64,000 nucleotides of DNA from Nemertoderma westbladi (Eukaryota > Xenacoelomorpha > Nemertodermatida > Nemertodermatidae). Both the position numbers and the translations under genes were made by a program. Where the stretch lies: the NCBI GenBank assembly GCA_032718475.1, contig JAUCBJ010008877.1:28595-92594 (forward strand), written 5' to 3'. The notes below the pieces were generated by a model that had not been told where the DNA came from, did no database searches, and worked only from the letters and a program-made list of their open reading frames with translations. Each line of letters opens with the position of its first letter. Position 1 is the stretch's first letter. Shown here one piece after another: positions 11,644 to 22,600 of this stretch.

Positions 11644-12963
11644 AATACCAAACAGGATAATTTAAAATCGAAGATTTATTGTAAAATAAATCCCCATCCT
11701 ATTGTAAAATTGTTTTATACTATAGAACATTTATTAGTGAAACTTATTTATCCTATTGTAAAATTTTCATATTTTGGGGTTTTCTCTTTCATCTGATACA
11801 GAATTTAATGGATATTTCAAATACTGTAATACAGTAAAACGGCTTGGCGAGATCTTTTTTAAATCTTGAGTTATCGCTGTCTTTCCGTTTACCAGTTTGT
11901 CCGTCAAAATTTAGAAAACAGGCAGACAAACCGTCACACAGACATACTGTATTGGATACCACTAAGCACTAAACATTAAAGCCTCCGGAAATGAAATCAC
12001 CGACCCCAAAAATCAACATATTGATAATTTTAATGAGTTGGTATGATGCCATAGTGTCAAACATTACTAACCGATTAACAGACTACAGACTGTCAGGTTT
12101 GAGCGCGAAGGTTCAAACTTTAAAACAAATTAGAAAAAAATCTCAGAATTAAATTTTGCGTTTTTAATTTTTTGAAGATCTTGAAAGATTTTCCAGCACA
12201 TTTTTGAAAAAATATTTTGCTCAAATATTTTTTACAACATAGATATTGACCTACAAAGCGAAGTTTAAAAAAAAATATCATTAGGAGAACCCACCCCACC
12301 CCCCCCCCCCCCCCCAAAATCAGCATCCCTGAAAACGTTAATAACCTGAAAATCAATGTATTTATTTGATCAGTTACAAATATATTTCAGTACAAATACA
12401 ACAATTTTGTTACCGGTAACTTTACGATTTATGAACATAATTGTAATGGTTGTTTAGGCAGTCTTGCCGGCTGAATTATGTATGACAGTAACCGCACTTA
12501 TTTGATATCCTTATGTATAGAGTCGACATGTTGATTTAGTACGTGTTTGTAACGGAATTCTTTATTACAATAACCGCACTTATGTTTGATATCTTTATGT
12601 ATAGAGTCGACATGTCGGTTTAGTACGTGTTTGTAACTGAATTCTTTATTACAATAACCGCACTTATATTTAATATCTTGATGTATAGAGTCGACATGTT
12701 GTTTTAGTTCGGCTTTTGTAGCAAATGATTTTCCACAATCAGAACAGTTGTACTTGATATCTTTATGAAAGTAGTTGACATGGGTGTTTAGATTCCCTTG
12801 CTGACTGAATTCTTTATTACAATAACCGCACTTATGTTTGATATTTTTATGTATAGAGTCGACATGTAGTTTTAGTCCGGCTTTTGAAACAAATGATTTT
12901 CCACAATCGGAGCAGCTATACTTGATGATACCTTTGTGGGCAAAGATAATGTGGGTGTTTAGA
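11641..12963 (+). repeat. Tandem duplication, copy 2
   Basis: Second copy of the 1.33-kb unit. Its right end is at the shared GTGTTTAGA inside the finger array (11629-11638 and about 12954-12963), so the breakpoint lies within zinc-finger repeats. It carries the last five fingers of the full gene and its 3' flank. Confidence 0.85.
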
Positions 12964-13760
12964 TCTTCTAGGGGGTTTAATTCTTTATTACAATAATCGC
13001 ATTTATGTTTTATGTCTTTGTGAACGGATTCGATATGTTGATTTAGTTCGGCTGTTCTAGCAAATGATTTTCCACAATGAAAACAGTTGTACTTGATATC
13101 TTTATGTATAGAGTCGACATGTCGTTTTAGTTCGAGATTGTAACTGAATTCTTTATGACAGTAACCGCACTTATGTTTGATATCTTTATGGGTAGCGTCA
13201 ACATGCTTCTTTACATAATTTTTGCGTTTAAACAGTTTCTCACAATAATCGCATTTATACTTATTCTCTACGTCTTTATGAACGGATTCTATATGTCTCT
13301 CTAAAATTCCTTTGTTATTAAATAATTCATTGCAATGCAAACAGGAACTGGTGTCTGAAGAAGATACCAACTTCCCAACAGTTTCATTAGAACTACCGGG
13401 CTCTGTTGTTGCACAACTGATTGTCGCTTCTGTACCTTCAGTTTCAATAGGCCTACCATAAGAACACTCCGCGCTGTCGTTTTCCCGTTTTTCAACAATA
13501 AAAGAATCTTCAGATGGTTCATAAGAAATATCTTCGTCATCTAGTACAGGGACAACATCTACTCTACCGAACAAATTGTTGTGATCTTCGATGGTAGATG
13601 ATCCATATACGCAGTTCTCTTCTTTAACATCAAGAGAATAGGTGATACAGTCTGTTGGTTCTCTCTTTATGATTATAAAGTCTGTTTGTTCTTTCTTTAT
13701 AACTATACCGGCACCAGATAATTTCTCTTTCAATAAATTAGTATGTTTATCCATTATCAA
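12498..13760 (-). CDS. C2H2 zinc-finger protein, ten fingers
   Basis: 420 residues from an ATG at 13760, no intron seen. Residues 1-139 are acidic and probably disordered, with three SUMO-consensus motifs (IKKE, IKRE, VKEE near 21, 31 and 45). Residues 140 to the end hold ten C2H2 fingers at a regular 28-residue spacing, each CX2CX12HX4H, joined by KDIKHK-like linkers rather than the TGEKP linker of Krueppel-type proteins. Two finger types alternate over much of the array (CGYCNKEF and C-F/S-x-C-GKSF). Such proteins are nuclear DNA-binding regulators; the target is unknown. The stop lies where the linker codons appear to have lost two bases, and the old frame would add only a few residues. 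Its 3' part is tandemly duplicated to the left. Confidence 0.85.
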   Translation of the reverse strand: MIMDKHTNLLKEKLSGAGIVIKKEQTDFIIIKREPTDCITYSLDVKEENCVYGSSTIEDHNNLFGRVDVVPVLDDEDISYEPSEDSFIVEKRENDSAECSYGRPIETEGTEATISCATTEPGSSNETVGKLVSSSDTSSCLHCNELFNNKGILERHIESVHKDVENKYKCDYCEKLFKRKNYVKKHVDATHKDIKHKCGYCHKEFSYNLELKRHVDSIHKDIKYNCFHCGKSFARTAELNQHIESVHKDIKHKCDYCNKELNPLEDLNTHIIFAHKGIIKYSCSDCGKSFVSKAGLKLHVDSIHKNIKHKCGYCNKEFSQQGNLNTHVNYFHKDIKYNCSDCGKSFATKAELKQHVDSIHQDIKYKCGYCNKEFSYKHVLNRHVDSIHKDIKHKCGYCNKEFRYKHVLNQHVDSIHKDIK

Positions 13761-13763
13761 ATC

Positions 13764-16212
13764 TTCAATAAATATTATTCAATAAATTAAATACAGGTGG
13801 CAGTAGTTTTAGGTATGTCAAGCTCTTCACTAATATAAATTTCATGCGATGTAAATATAATAAATAGATGATATAAGGGCGTTCAAAAGTTGCATGTCGT
13901 GTAACGGAAAAGAGCAGGTTATACAGTACCGCTTTCAAACAACGTCGCATTGGATCCTAGTACAGGATCCAAGTCACTGATTCACTACTGTAGGAAAACT
14001 TTCAATACGTCAATATGCACTATCCGCCTAGAGTAGTAGTTTAAATTAGGGTTGAAACTGACAACCAAACGTAGTATTTGGGAAATTCGCAGGACCGAGC
14101 GATGATGCAAAAACATACAACTTTAGAATGCCAACATCTCGGCAATTTCTTGATAGCATTCAAATGTTTTCACAGAGTTTAGAAATATTACTCACCCACA
14201 TTAAAATAGAAGCAACACCCGGTTTCATTTTTATAAGAATTTTTTTCTACCAGCATGTGACAGGGAAGAGGATACATTGAAACAGAGTCTGGGCTCCAGG
14301 GCCAAATTAGCTAAAGGTAATTAAAAGAGAAACATTATAATTATAAATATGTACCTATCTTAACATTTTTACATCATCCAGCCGATCTCCTTACTCCAGG
14401 TATTGCTTGGTATATTTGCATTTTTCTATACGACAGTTCCTATGTAGCAAACTTCGCCTGCGTTTGAACTTAAGTAATTAACAGTAATTAATTACCGGTA
14501 CCTAATATTTAAACAAAAACTCAAGTTCGCGTAGCTAATTATAAAACTGTAACCTGTAAAGCCCGTCGCTACAGACATTGTCAATACTGCTAACTTTGAA
14601 GGTCGTTTTCACTTGGTTGCTATGGTATTTTCAAAAAACTAAATATGCCATTAAATTCTTCAAATCAAAAATAGTAATCTTCCATAAATTTTAACTCATC
14701 ATATCTACAGATAATCTATAGGAGCTGTTGCTATGGCAGTTTCCCCTGTTGCTATGTTTAAGACTCTCTAAAAAACCAGTTCATCCATTTGGTGAAGTCA
14801 ACCCGATTTGTATATAATGTCCCATATCAGTATTAAACATCAATATGGGCTAGCTGAGTCGTATAAAAACACTTACGGGCCATAGGCTGGAGCCTGTATT
14901 ACATATAGAAACACCTAGATTTATAAACATTGAGGCAGAAAACAATAGTTCGACATATTTTTTCCGACGAAAATACGAAATTAAACATTGTAATATTTCC
15001 GTTGCTATGTTAACCCAAGCGTGATGTTTAAATTTCAAAATAGATAACAATTCAACCAGTGAGTGTGTAGGAGTGTGGAATAATCCAACCGGTGTGGTAT
15101 CGTTAGACCGGAGCCAGATTTTTGCCGGAGCCGGAACCGGACCGGGTAAATTCCAAAAGTACCGGAGCCGGAACCGGATTCGGGTAAGTAATATTAAAGA
15201 AATATATATTGAGGCCTGGTATGACTGTATGACCTACAGGCAGACAGGTACCAGTACCACTGTCATAATAGACTAACATACTAGTTATAATACTGTAATA
15301 GGACCTGGCATGTTGCAGTTAGTCCACTACACAGCTACATTTATTTAGCTTATTTAGTGAGCCAACTTCTGCACTTTCCTGCTTTCTGACTTTGTTTTTA
15401 CTCATAAACCAGTACATTAGTCTGGTAGTTTTATTAGATATTAAACCTAACTGCCTAACAACAGAACAACGATGCAATAGACTGATAGAAGAATGGTTGA
15501 TAGCATCAGCCCAGTCTGCCAGTACTGCAGTAGATCTGTAGATGTAGAGGTATACTAATACCATGAATACTACTGTACTAGGCTAGTGACAGGCAGACAG
15601 GCTACAGGGCTAGACAGAGTTAGTAGGTAGTACAGTATGCAGTACTGTAGGTACTAGTGCAGTAGTGTACTGACTGCCTGTCTTTCAGTCTTTGTACTGT
15701 CTGACTGTTGTAGCCTCAGCCTGGCACCTGGCACCTGGTAGGCCAGTCAGCCAGTACTGAGTACAGCAGTAGGCAGTGTAACTGTACTATGCTGCCCCGG
15801 CCGACCAAATTATTAAGCGCGCCGCAGATTGAAATAATTAAATTTTGAAGAGCGCTGCTCAGCCACGCCAATTGCCAATGCAATTTCAACTTTGAAGGAG
15901 TGTAACCAACCAGTCTGCAAATTTCAGTCAGTCAGTAGTACTGCTGTAGCTGCAGAACTGTCAGACTGTACAGCAGTACTGCAGTAACCATAACCATGCA
16001 ACAGAAAAAAAGAAAGGCGAACGACTGAGCGAAGTGAGCCGAAATTTATAATCAGCTAATACTGTAATAATAATGTAATGTAATTTTTAAGGCAATTCCG
16101 TAATTGTTAAACCACTAAATCGGCGCCGGTTTTATTTTTGGGAGCGCCATGCGCCAAAACCGGCGCGCTTTACGATTTACTGGTATTGGACTGCTACTGC
16201 GGTAGGCTGGCA
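13764..16212. other. Intergenic DNA between the zinc-finger gene and element 1
   Basis: No gene recognised. 15105-15190 has several CCGGAGCCGGAACCGG-type repeats. 15580-15990 is a degenerate low-complexity field of CAGTACTG/CTGTACTG words. 16120-16175 contains a small inverted repeat of GGCGCCGGTTTT and AAAACCGGCGCG. The right end is the GGCAT target site of the large BEL/Pao insertion. Confidence 0.6.
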
Positions 16213-16217
16213 GGCAT
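16213..16217 (+). repeat. Target-site duplication, left (GGCAT)
   Basis: GGCAT directly before the 5' LTR, matching the five bases after the 3' LTR at 33594-33598. Confidence 0.95.
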
Positions 16218-17422
16218 TGTAAAAGCTTTTACTGAATTGTCCGGTTATTTTTCCGTATTTTTCCCGTAAAGTACTCTGTAGTTGATTTACCAGGCATAAA
16301 AAGGCCGTGTCCTTGCTGTACTGGTGTTTTAGCGGACATAAGAGCTATTTCTTCTGTATTTGTACTTTAGAGGACATAATCCGTAATTCCGTGACGTAAA
16401 AGCTCTATACTCTTGAAAACAGTGTCGCTACCATGACGACAGCTAGCAGCTGATATTGCCACGTCGACGTTTCTTTGTTTCTCTGTTCTCTCGTTGTTCA
16501 GGTTGACCAATCAGAGCGTTTGTTGTCTTTGTGTTGGAGGTATATACAGAAACTCAGTAGTTCGCAGTGTTATGTTTTTGCCCAGAGCCTAAGAACCGGC
16601 TTTGGCACCTCCGTTTTTCAGTTTTTAGTCTTACACTAGTAGGTTTAATTATAAAGGGCATATATCCTTTAACTCATGGAATCACTGCTAACTGATCATA
16701 CATACTGACTGCTGAAACATTGCAAACTCATAACAATCAGTGTTCAGTTGTTGTTTTATACTGCTATTTACTGTCAGTTCTTCATAATATGGTTGATGAA
16801 TTATTATATTTGGAATAACGATAAATAACCCCGAAACCCAATATTCTTGATATACTGAAGGTAAGAGAGAAAGGTTACCAGTAACGATTGTGACTTATGT
16901 TAAAGTGGTTTGAATTGAATCTAATGTTATTTGATAGACCCTACATGAGTCAGTCTGTGTTCCTTTTATATGTGACTAAAATCAGTGAAGATCGGCAGAT
17001 TAGTGTGCAGTATTGTGCAGCATTGTGTATGAGTGAGTCTGTTAAAGAAGCATTCCTAAAGAATGCGCCATATATGTGAATTATAATTAAGCCATATCGT
17101 TGTGAGTAGTTTAAGCCATAACTCTGTTTATATAGATAAAGCGCCACGTCCTAAAGGAACTGTTAATATTCCCGAAGATAAATAATATTGTCAGAGATTA
17201 TATAATACTGTCAGTCGAATAATACATTAGGCTTACATAGCAACAAAATTAAACCGTCGAACCCAATCTCCCGGGAATATCCAGCGGGTGAATGGTCGCG
17301 CACGGATTGGTTTCGACTAGTGTAGTGAATCAAATACTTGTCATAGGCTAAAAAGCGATTTAATATTTAGAAGACATCTTAATTTGGCGGGTTAAACTGC
17401 CAAAGGTCTAAAAGCGCGAACA
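16218..17422 (+). repeat. 5' LTR of element 1
   Basis: 1,205 bp, TGTAAAAG...GCGCGAACA. The first bases contain a perfect 14-bp palindrome, GTAAAAGCTTTTAC. A 60-codon ORF (16897-17079) occurs in both LTRs but looks incidental. No canonical TGG primer-binding site was seen in the first 100 bp after the LTR. Confidence 0.95.
16505..16570 (+). promoter_or_regulatory. Probable LTR promoter: CCAAT and TATA boxes
   Basis: CCAAT at 16507-16511 and TATATA at 16541-16546, with CAGT initiator-like words at 16555 and 16565. RNA would start near 16570, splitting the LTR into U3 of about 350 bp and a longer R-U5. The same arrangement is in the 3' LTR near 32680-32735. This is pattern-based inference. Confidence 0.5.
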
Positions 17423-19616
17423 TTAAAGGATATAGCTTCTTTGTTGCAGTAAGCAATAAAGTTGAAAGTACCGGTCAACCGGTAAACCTGAACCGGTACA
17501 TTCTGTAGGTCAGTAGGCCTAACTGTTCTAACCGGTACTTCCGTATAAGTACACTAGTATTATTCGATTTGATTGTTGTATACCGGTAGGCTGTTTAGGG
17601 GATTAGGGATTGATCACCCCTTATTCCTTTATATGGTTTACTTATTTCTGTCAAGTTTTATTTATTTGTAGGCCAGTATTGAACAGAAGGCGTGTAAGCC
17701 TGATCAGATTGTACAGACGATTTGTAGGCTGAGCTGTTGTCTGATTGCTGTTAAGTCCGAACGGATTGCAGTGTGTGTGTAGATCACCTGTCCGATTAAG
17801 TACGATTAGGCAGTAGGGGCAGTGAACACTGTAAGGTAAACCCCCAACTAAAGAATAAGTCGCACTACTGGGTTAGAGCGCATACTCCCTAATCATTTCG
17901 GAGTCTGTATGTCCTGTAGTTTATTTAGGCTTGAGAGTAGTCTGCCATCGTTTAGTCTGTACTTTGTTTGTGTAAGTCTGTACGGGTAGCGTATAATTTT
18001 ATTTAGATAATTTGTAGGCTGGATAGTTGTCTGGCTGTTATTAGGTCTGAACGGATTGCCGCGTGTGTAGATCATCTGTCCGATTAAGTACGGTTAGGCA
18101 GTAGGGGCAGCGAACGCTGTAAGGTAAACCCCCAACTAAAGAATAAGTCGCACTACTGGGTTAGAGCGCATACTCCCTAATCATTTCGGAGTCTGCATAT
18201 ACCGTAGTTTGTTTAGGCTTGATAGTAGTCTGTCAGTGTTCGGTCTGTATTTTGTTTGAGTAGTTTGTACGCGTAGCGTAATATTTATTATTCAGAGTTT
18301 ATGCGATTATTCGCAACATTCATTCCCCAAGTTTGTTCCTACAGTAATTGTGTTTGTTATACATACCGCTATAGTTAAATTAACCCCGGTACTACACGGG
18401 CTGCTCGGCGTAGGTAAAGACTGGTGATTTTGTGCATCGGTCACTCCAGCAGATGCCGTGGTTCTTTTAGCTGTTCAAGTATATTTAACTACTGATTATC
18501 TGTTGTACAAGTACTTGTACCTAATTTAGGGTTTAGTGTACAGTGCTTTCCGAAGTAATTATTGTAGACATTATATTTGTGTTGTAAAGTGGTTGATAGG
18601 CACATTCGATTAGCTCTATTAACTTCTAGGTAGGAACACTCCGTGATACATAACGTAGAACCTATAGCGATACGGCTATAGGTCGTCAGGCGGTGGTATT
18701 TTCCTATCTAGACAACGCAGTGTATTTACTACTACTTATTATTTCAAATACCGTAGTACCCTGTCCGTTGTAATAACCGGTTATCTAACCCTTTGTTAGG
18801 CTGGTTTGTAAACTTCTTGTAAAATTACCCTAAAAATTCGTATTTTGTGTTTTTTTTTTTGTAAATTTTTGTGTTTATTTAGAGATTGTAATCTCAACCC
18901 GAATTGTACGTAATTTGTAGTATTAAGTAACTTAGGTAAATTAGTATTATTTGTTTTAGTGTCCTGTACGTAACACTTCACTGAAAGCGCACCGCTTTGT
19001 GTAGTGATTACTCCCCAGAAATAATAACATTTATTTCAAACATAGACAAAACCCATTAAAACGGGTATAAATACATTATAAATTAAATCTAACGATTTAT
19101 AAATAGTAGGCCTACCATATAACAATTAGGTCTCCATATCAGTTGGACTACTGCTCAAATAACGGTAATAAAGTAAGTAAAGTAACAAAGTAACCCTAAA
19201 GTAACAGAAATTCAATTATTTGAAATAATTGATATACCGGTATTTACGACAGGCCTATTATCTTTATTTCTATAAATCTAGGCTGAAATTATACCGGTAC
19301 TTGTAATTAATTCTATTTCAGAATTATATATCCTACAAACTGTAAGCTGTATACCGGTATTCCAGATAGGCCTATTATATATTTATATATATTTGTGCTA
19401 AAATTATACCGGTATTCTGTGATAAATCTAGTCTGTAATAATACTTATATAGTTATATATACTATAAGTATACCGGTATTCTAATATATTATATATATAT
19501 CACGCTACACTGAGTAGCAGTAACGGTAATTAATTACTAGACTAGCAATTAATACTGAGTTACTAGACTTACTCAGACTGTAATACAGCAGTAGACATTC
19601 AACGGTATACATAGTC
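17423..19616 (+). other. Untranslated leader of element 1
   Basis: 2.2 kb between the 5' LTR and the gag ATG, no convincing ORF. It holds the 290-bp tandem duplication described separately. Around 19220-19500 there are repeated ATACCGGTATT words in AT-rich DNA. Element 2 has a recognisable, shorter version of this leader (57839-59593 on the minus strand). Confidence 0.75.
17721..18300 (+). repeat. Two tandem 290-bp units in the leader
   Basis: Copies at about 17721-18010 and 18011-18300, offset 288-290 bp. Both contain GGCAGTAGGGGCAG and a conserved stretch from AAACCCCCAACTAAAG to CATTTCGGAGTCTG. Small substitutions separate them. Position downstream of the LTR would suit a structured RNA such as a packaging signal, but this is only a suggestion. 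Confidence 0.85.
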
Positions 19617-22600
19617 ATGTCTGATACTAAGCAGAACCTGTCAGACAGTTTATTAGATGTAACCATCTGCGACTCAGATAGAGACGTACAACCATCTGGT
19701 CGTAAATCCAGTTCACCTCCCACTGTGAGGAAGGTCATCCCTCCAGTAGTAATAACAGAACCTAGGCTGGTCCAACATCGTAGGTCTATCATAGGCACTC
19801 GAGCTCAGGTCAAGCGGGACCAAAAGGCAGCGGAACAGCAACAACCCGCTAGTCAAGAATTTATTCCTCAGCGGCCCAGCAGCTCCAGTAGTGAGGATAC
19901 TGTAGAGCTGACACCCGAGAGCGGAGCAGAGAGGACGGATGCGGTTTATACGGATCCCCTTCTCATCCTTCCTGCAGCCGTGCTCGCTGGGTTATTGATC
20001 GCGGTGGAAGACAGTCAACGGTCAACTAGAGATAGCTACGCGGGATACACGAGTGAAGAACTGAAGTCTATTGTCGAGTCGCAATGGAACTTCCCCGGAC
20101 CCGGACTCCCGTTTGATTTATCGGAAGCTGCCTGGGAAGACATACACCGGATGGGAGTAGCCAAGGAAACCATCGATCCAGCTGTGTGGAAGAGGTCCGC
20201 AGCGGGATACGCACAGGGATTCTTCAGCTCTATGGAGCGAATAGAAAAGCAACTTTTTCAACAACCTCAAGGACCTCAAGAGCAGGGATCGCTGCTTTAT
20301 CAAGTAAGAGAATGAGTTCTGCGGATTAGGCTAATCTTATCCGCCTTTGAGGAGGCTTCTAAAAGAAAACAAGACACGTCGTTGCAAGTTGCCGTAAAGA
20401 CTTGGTTTCAACGGGTGAGTCGCCAGGTTCAAGGAGCAGCTCAGTGGAAAGCTCAGTTGGAGGAGCGCTCAACCCATGGAGAATCGACGGAAGCTACTTT
20501 TTCCCAAGTGGAAAGTGAAGCGACGGCAGATAAACCGCATAAGAAGGATGCCATTGATATCTATCTGTCAGACTATCAGCGTTTTTTGGGAGATGAAGAG
20601 TTGAGGAGAAGGTTAGAGGGACTTAGCCCTAATAGCGAAGGAGCCAAACTAGTGTTAGATGCGATTGATGTGGATAGGTTAGCGGCGAACCAAGCTAAAT
20701 TCGATGAACAACTCCGCATCGCTAGAGAACAAGAAGAACAAGTAAAGAAAAAACGTATAGAAGATAGAAAGACAACGGCAGTGGCAGCAGCAGTGGCAGC
20801 GGCAGAAGCCGAAAGAAAAGCGGCACTGGCAATGGCAGAGGCAGCGGCAGAAACCGAAAGAAAAGCGGCACTGGCAATGGCAGAGGCAGCGGCAGAAACC
20901 GAAAGAAAAGCGGCAGAAACCGAAAGAAAAGCGGCACTGGCAATAGCAGAGGCAGCGGCAGAAACCGAAAGAAAAGCGGCACTGGCAATAGCAGAGGCAG
21001 TGGTAGAAGCCGAACGGAGAGCATCTGAAGAGACAACCCAACTAGAGTTGGAAATTCTTCAAGAGAAGCAAGACAACTTCAATAAACAGTTAACAGCGAG
21101 CAATATGCAAATGATGAGTCGATCTACTCCCAAGAGACAGGGGTATACATCATCTGAGGAAGGCGATACCACCGACACTGAAGGCGGAAGAAATCGATCT
21201 CGCCTAAGTAGACGTAAAAGAACATTCCACCGGCAGAAATTGCCTGATTTGCCTCCAGCTGTTAGAAGGCAACTAAATAACACCAAAGTAGGTAGTACAG
21301 AACCCACAGACCAAATAATTACAATAGAGAGACTCCCTACTATAGTAGATGAGCCTGAAATAATTAGGCCTGTTCTTGAAATCACCCCTTCGGTGATAGA
21401 CATACCTGTGCTCCCTGAGACTACCTCTAAATTCCCTTTGCATAGCACTAAGCTACCTGTGCCCCGTAGAACTGCCCCGGATACAGTTCAGGTCCTGGAC
21501 CCCGAGCGAATTATTCATAATTTGTCGCCCGTTGTCCCTCGTCCGCCCGCTACGACGTTGGCGGATCCTGTTTCGGCGGTTGATTGGGTAGACGAGAGAC
21601 GGCGGGGGATGGATATTCTCCTCGGAGAGATGAAGGAGAACCGGAGACTCTCCTCCCAACAGGTCCGAGAGTTGGAAGGGACTGTCCAACATTTAAAGGG
21701 AACAGTGAGGGAAAGCAAGTTAGAGTTGCAAGAAGTGCAGCAAAATATCGCGCTAGAGCGCGATAAATTAGTAAATTTACAAAAGGGTATACCACCACCC
21801 CCTGTAACAATGTGTCAACCCGTTAGGTCTGAAGTATCTCATGCGCAAGGTGTGGAGCCTATACGCATTTATACTGCTAGCGAAGTAGAAACTCCTATAG
21901 TGAACCCTATTAAGGGTAATTATAGACCTGTTTGTAATGATATTCCCTATGGAACTGATCATAATCCGAGGAATTTATATACCGATACCTCGATATTAAA
22001 TAGCACGATGGCCCAAGAAAGTTTTACGCGTCAAATGGCTAGAACCGAAGCCCGGCAAGCGGTAAAGGTTGGAGAGATCGTCAAGTTCAATGGAGATGAG
22101 ATGAAGTGGTTACCTTTTAATGAATATTACAAAGATAACATACAGAACTCTGTACTATCTAATGGAGAAAAACTTAGATACCTCATCGAGTGCTTGGAAG
22201 GATCTCCCAAGTTAATGGCGTTAAAGTTTATTGGACATCCAGACGGATTAAGACAAGTTTGGGATACACTAAACATCAGGTATGGTAATAGGAATAATAT
22301 CGCTGGGTACTTGTATGCCAAGTTAGTAGCGCCCCGAAAGTTTATTAGTAGCGGAATTATCGAGTTTTCCGATGAGATCCAGGAGATCTGCAGACAATTA
22401 GATTGGCTAGGTAAGTCTCATGAGTATCAGAACACTATGGTTATTAGAGCAGTGGCTTCTACTTTACCTAAAGGTGGAGTAGGTACACGCTGGGATAAGA
22501 AAGTGTTATATATGATGGAACAACAACGGCGAGACCCTACCATGGCTGATCTCATGTCATTCCTGGATGGAGAAGTGAAATTACAGCTCCTGAAACTGTC

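Noticed and set aside
16897-17147. Small ORFs of 60-65 codons inside both LTRs of element 1
   Set aside because: They are identical because the LTRs are identical. No homology is recognised, and the matching LTR of element 2 does not obviously keep them.
20679-21041. Antisense frames rich in Phe-Gly-Phe-Cys or Leu-Pro repeats
   Set aside because: They are the reverse reading of the Ala/Glu/Arg coiled-coil repeat of Gag; periodicity of the sense strand explains them.
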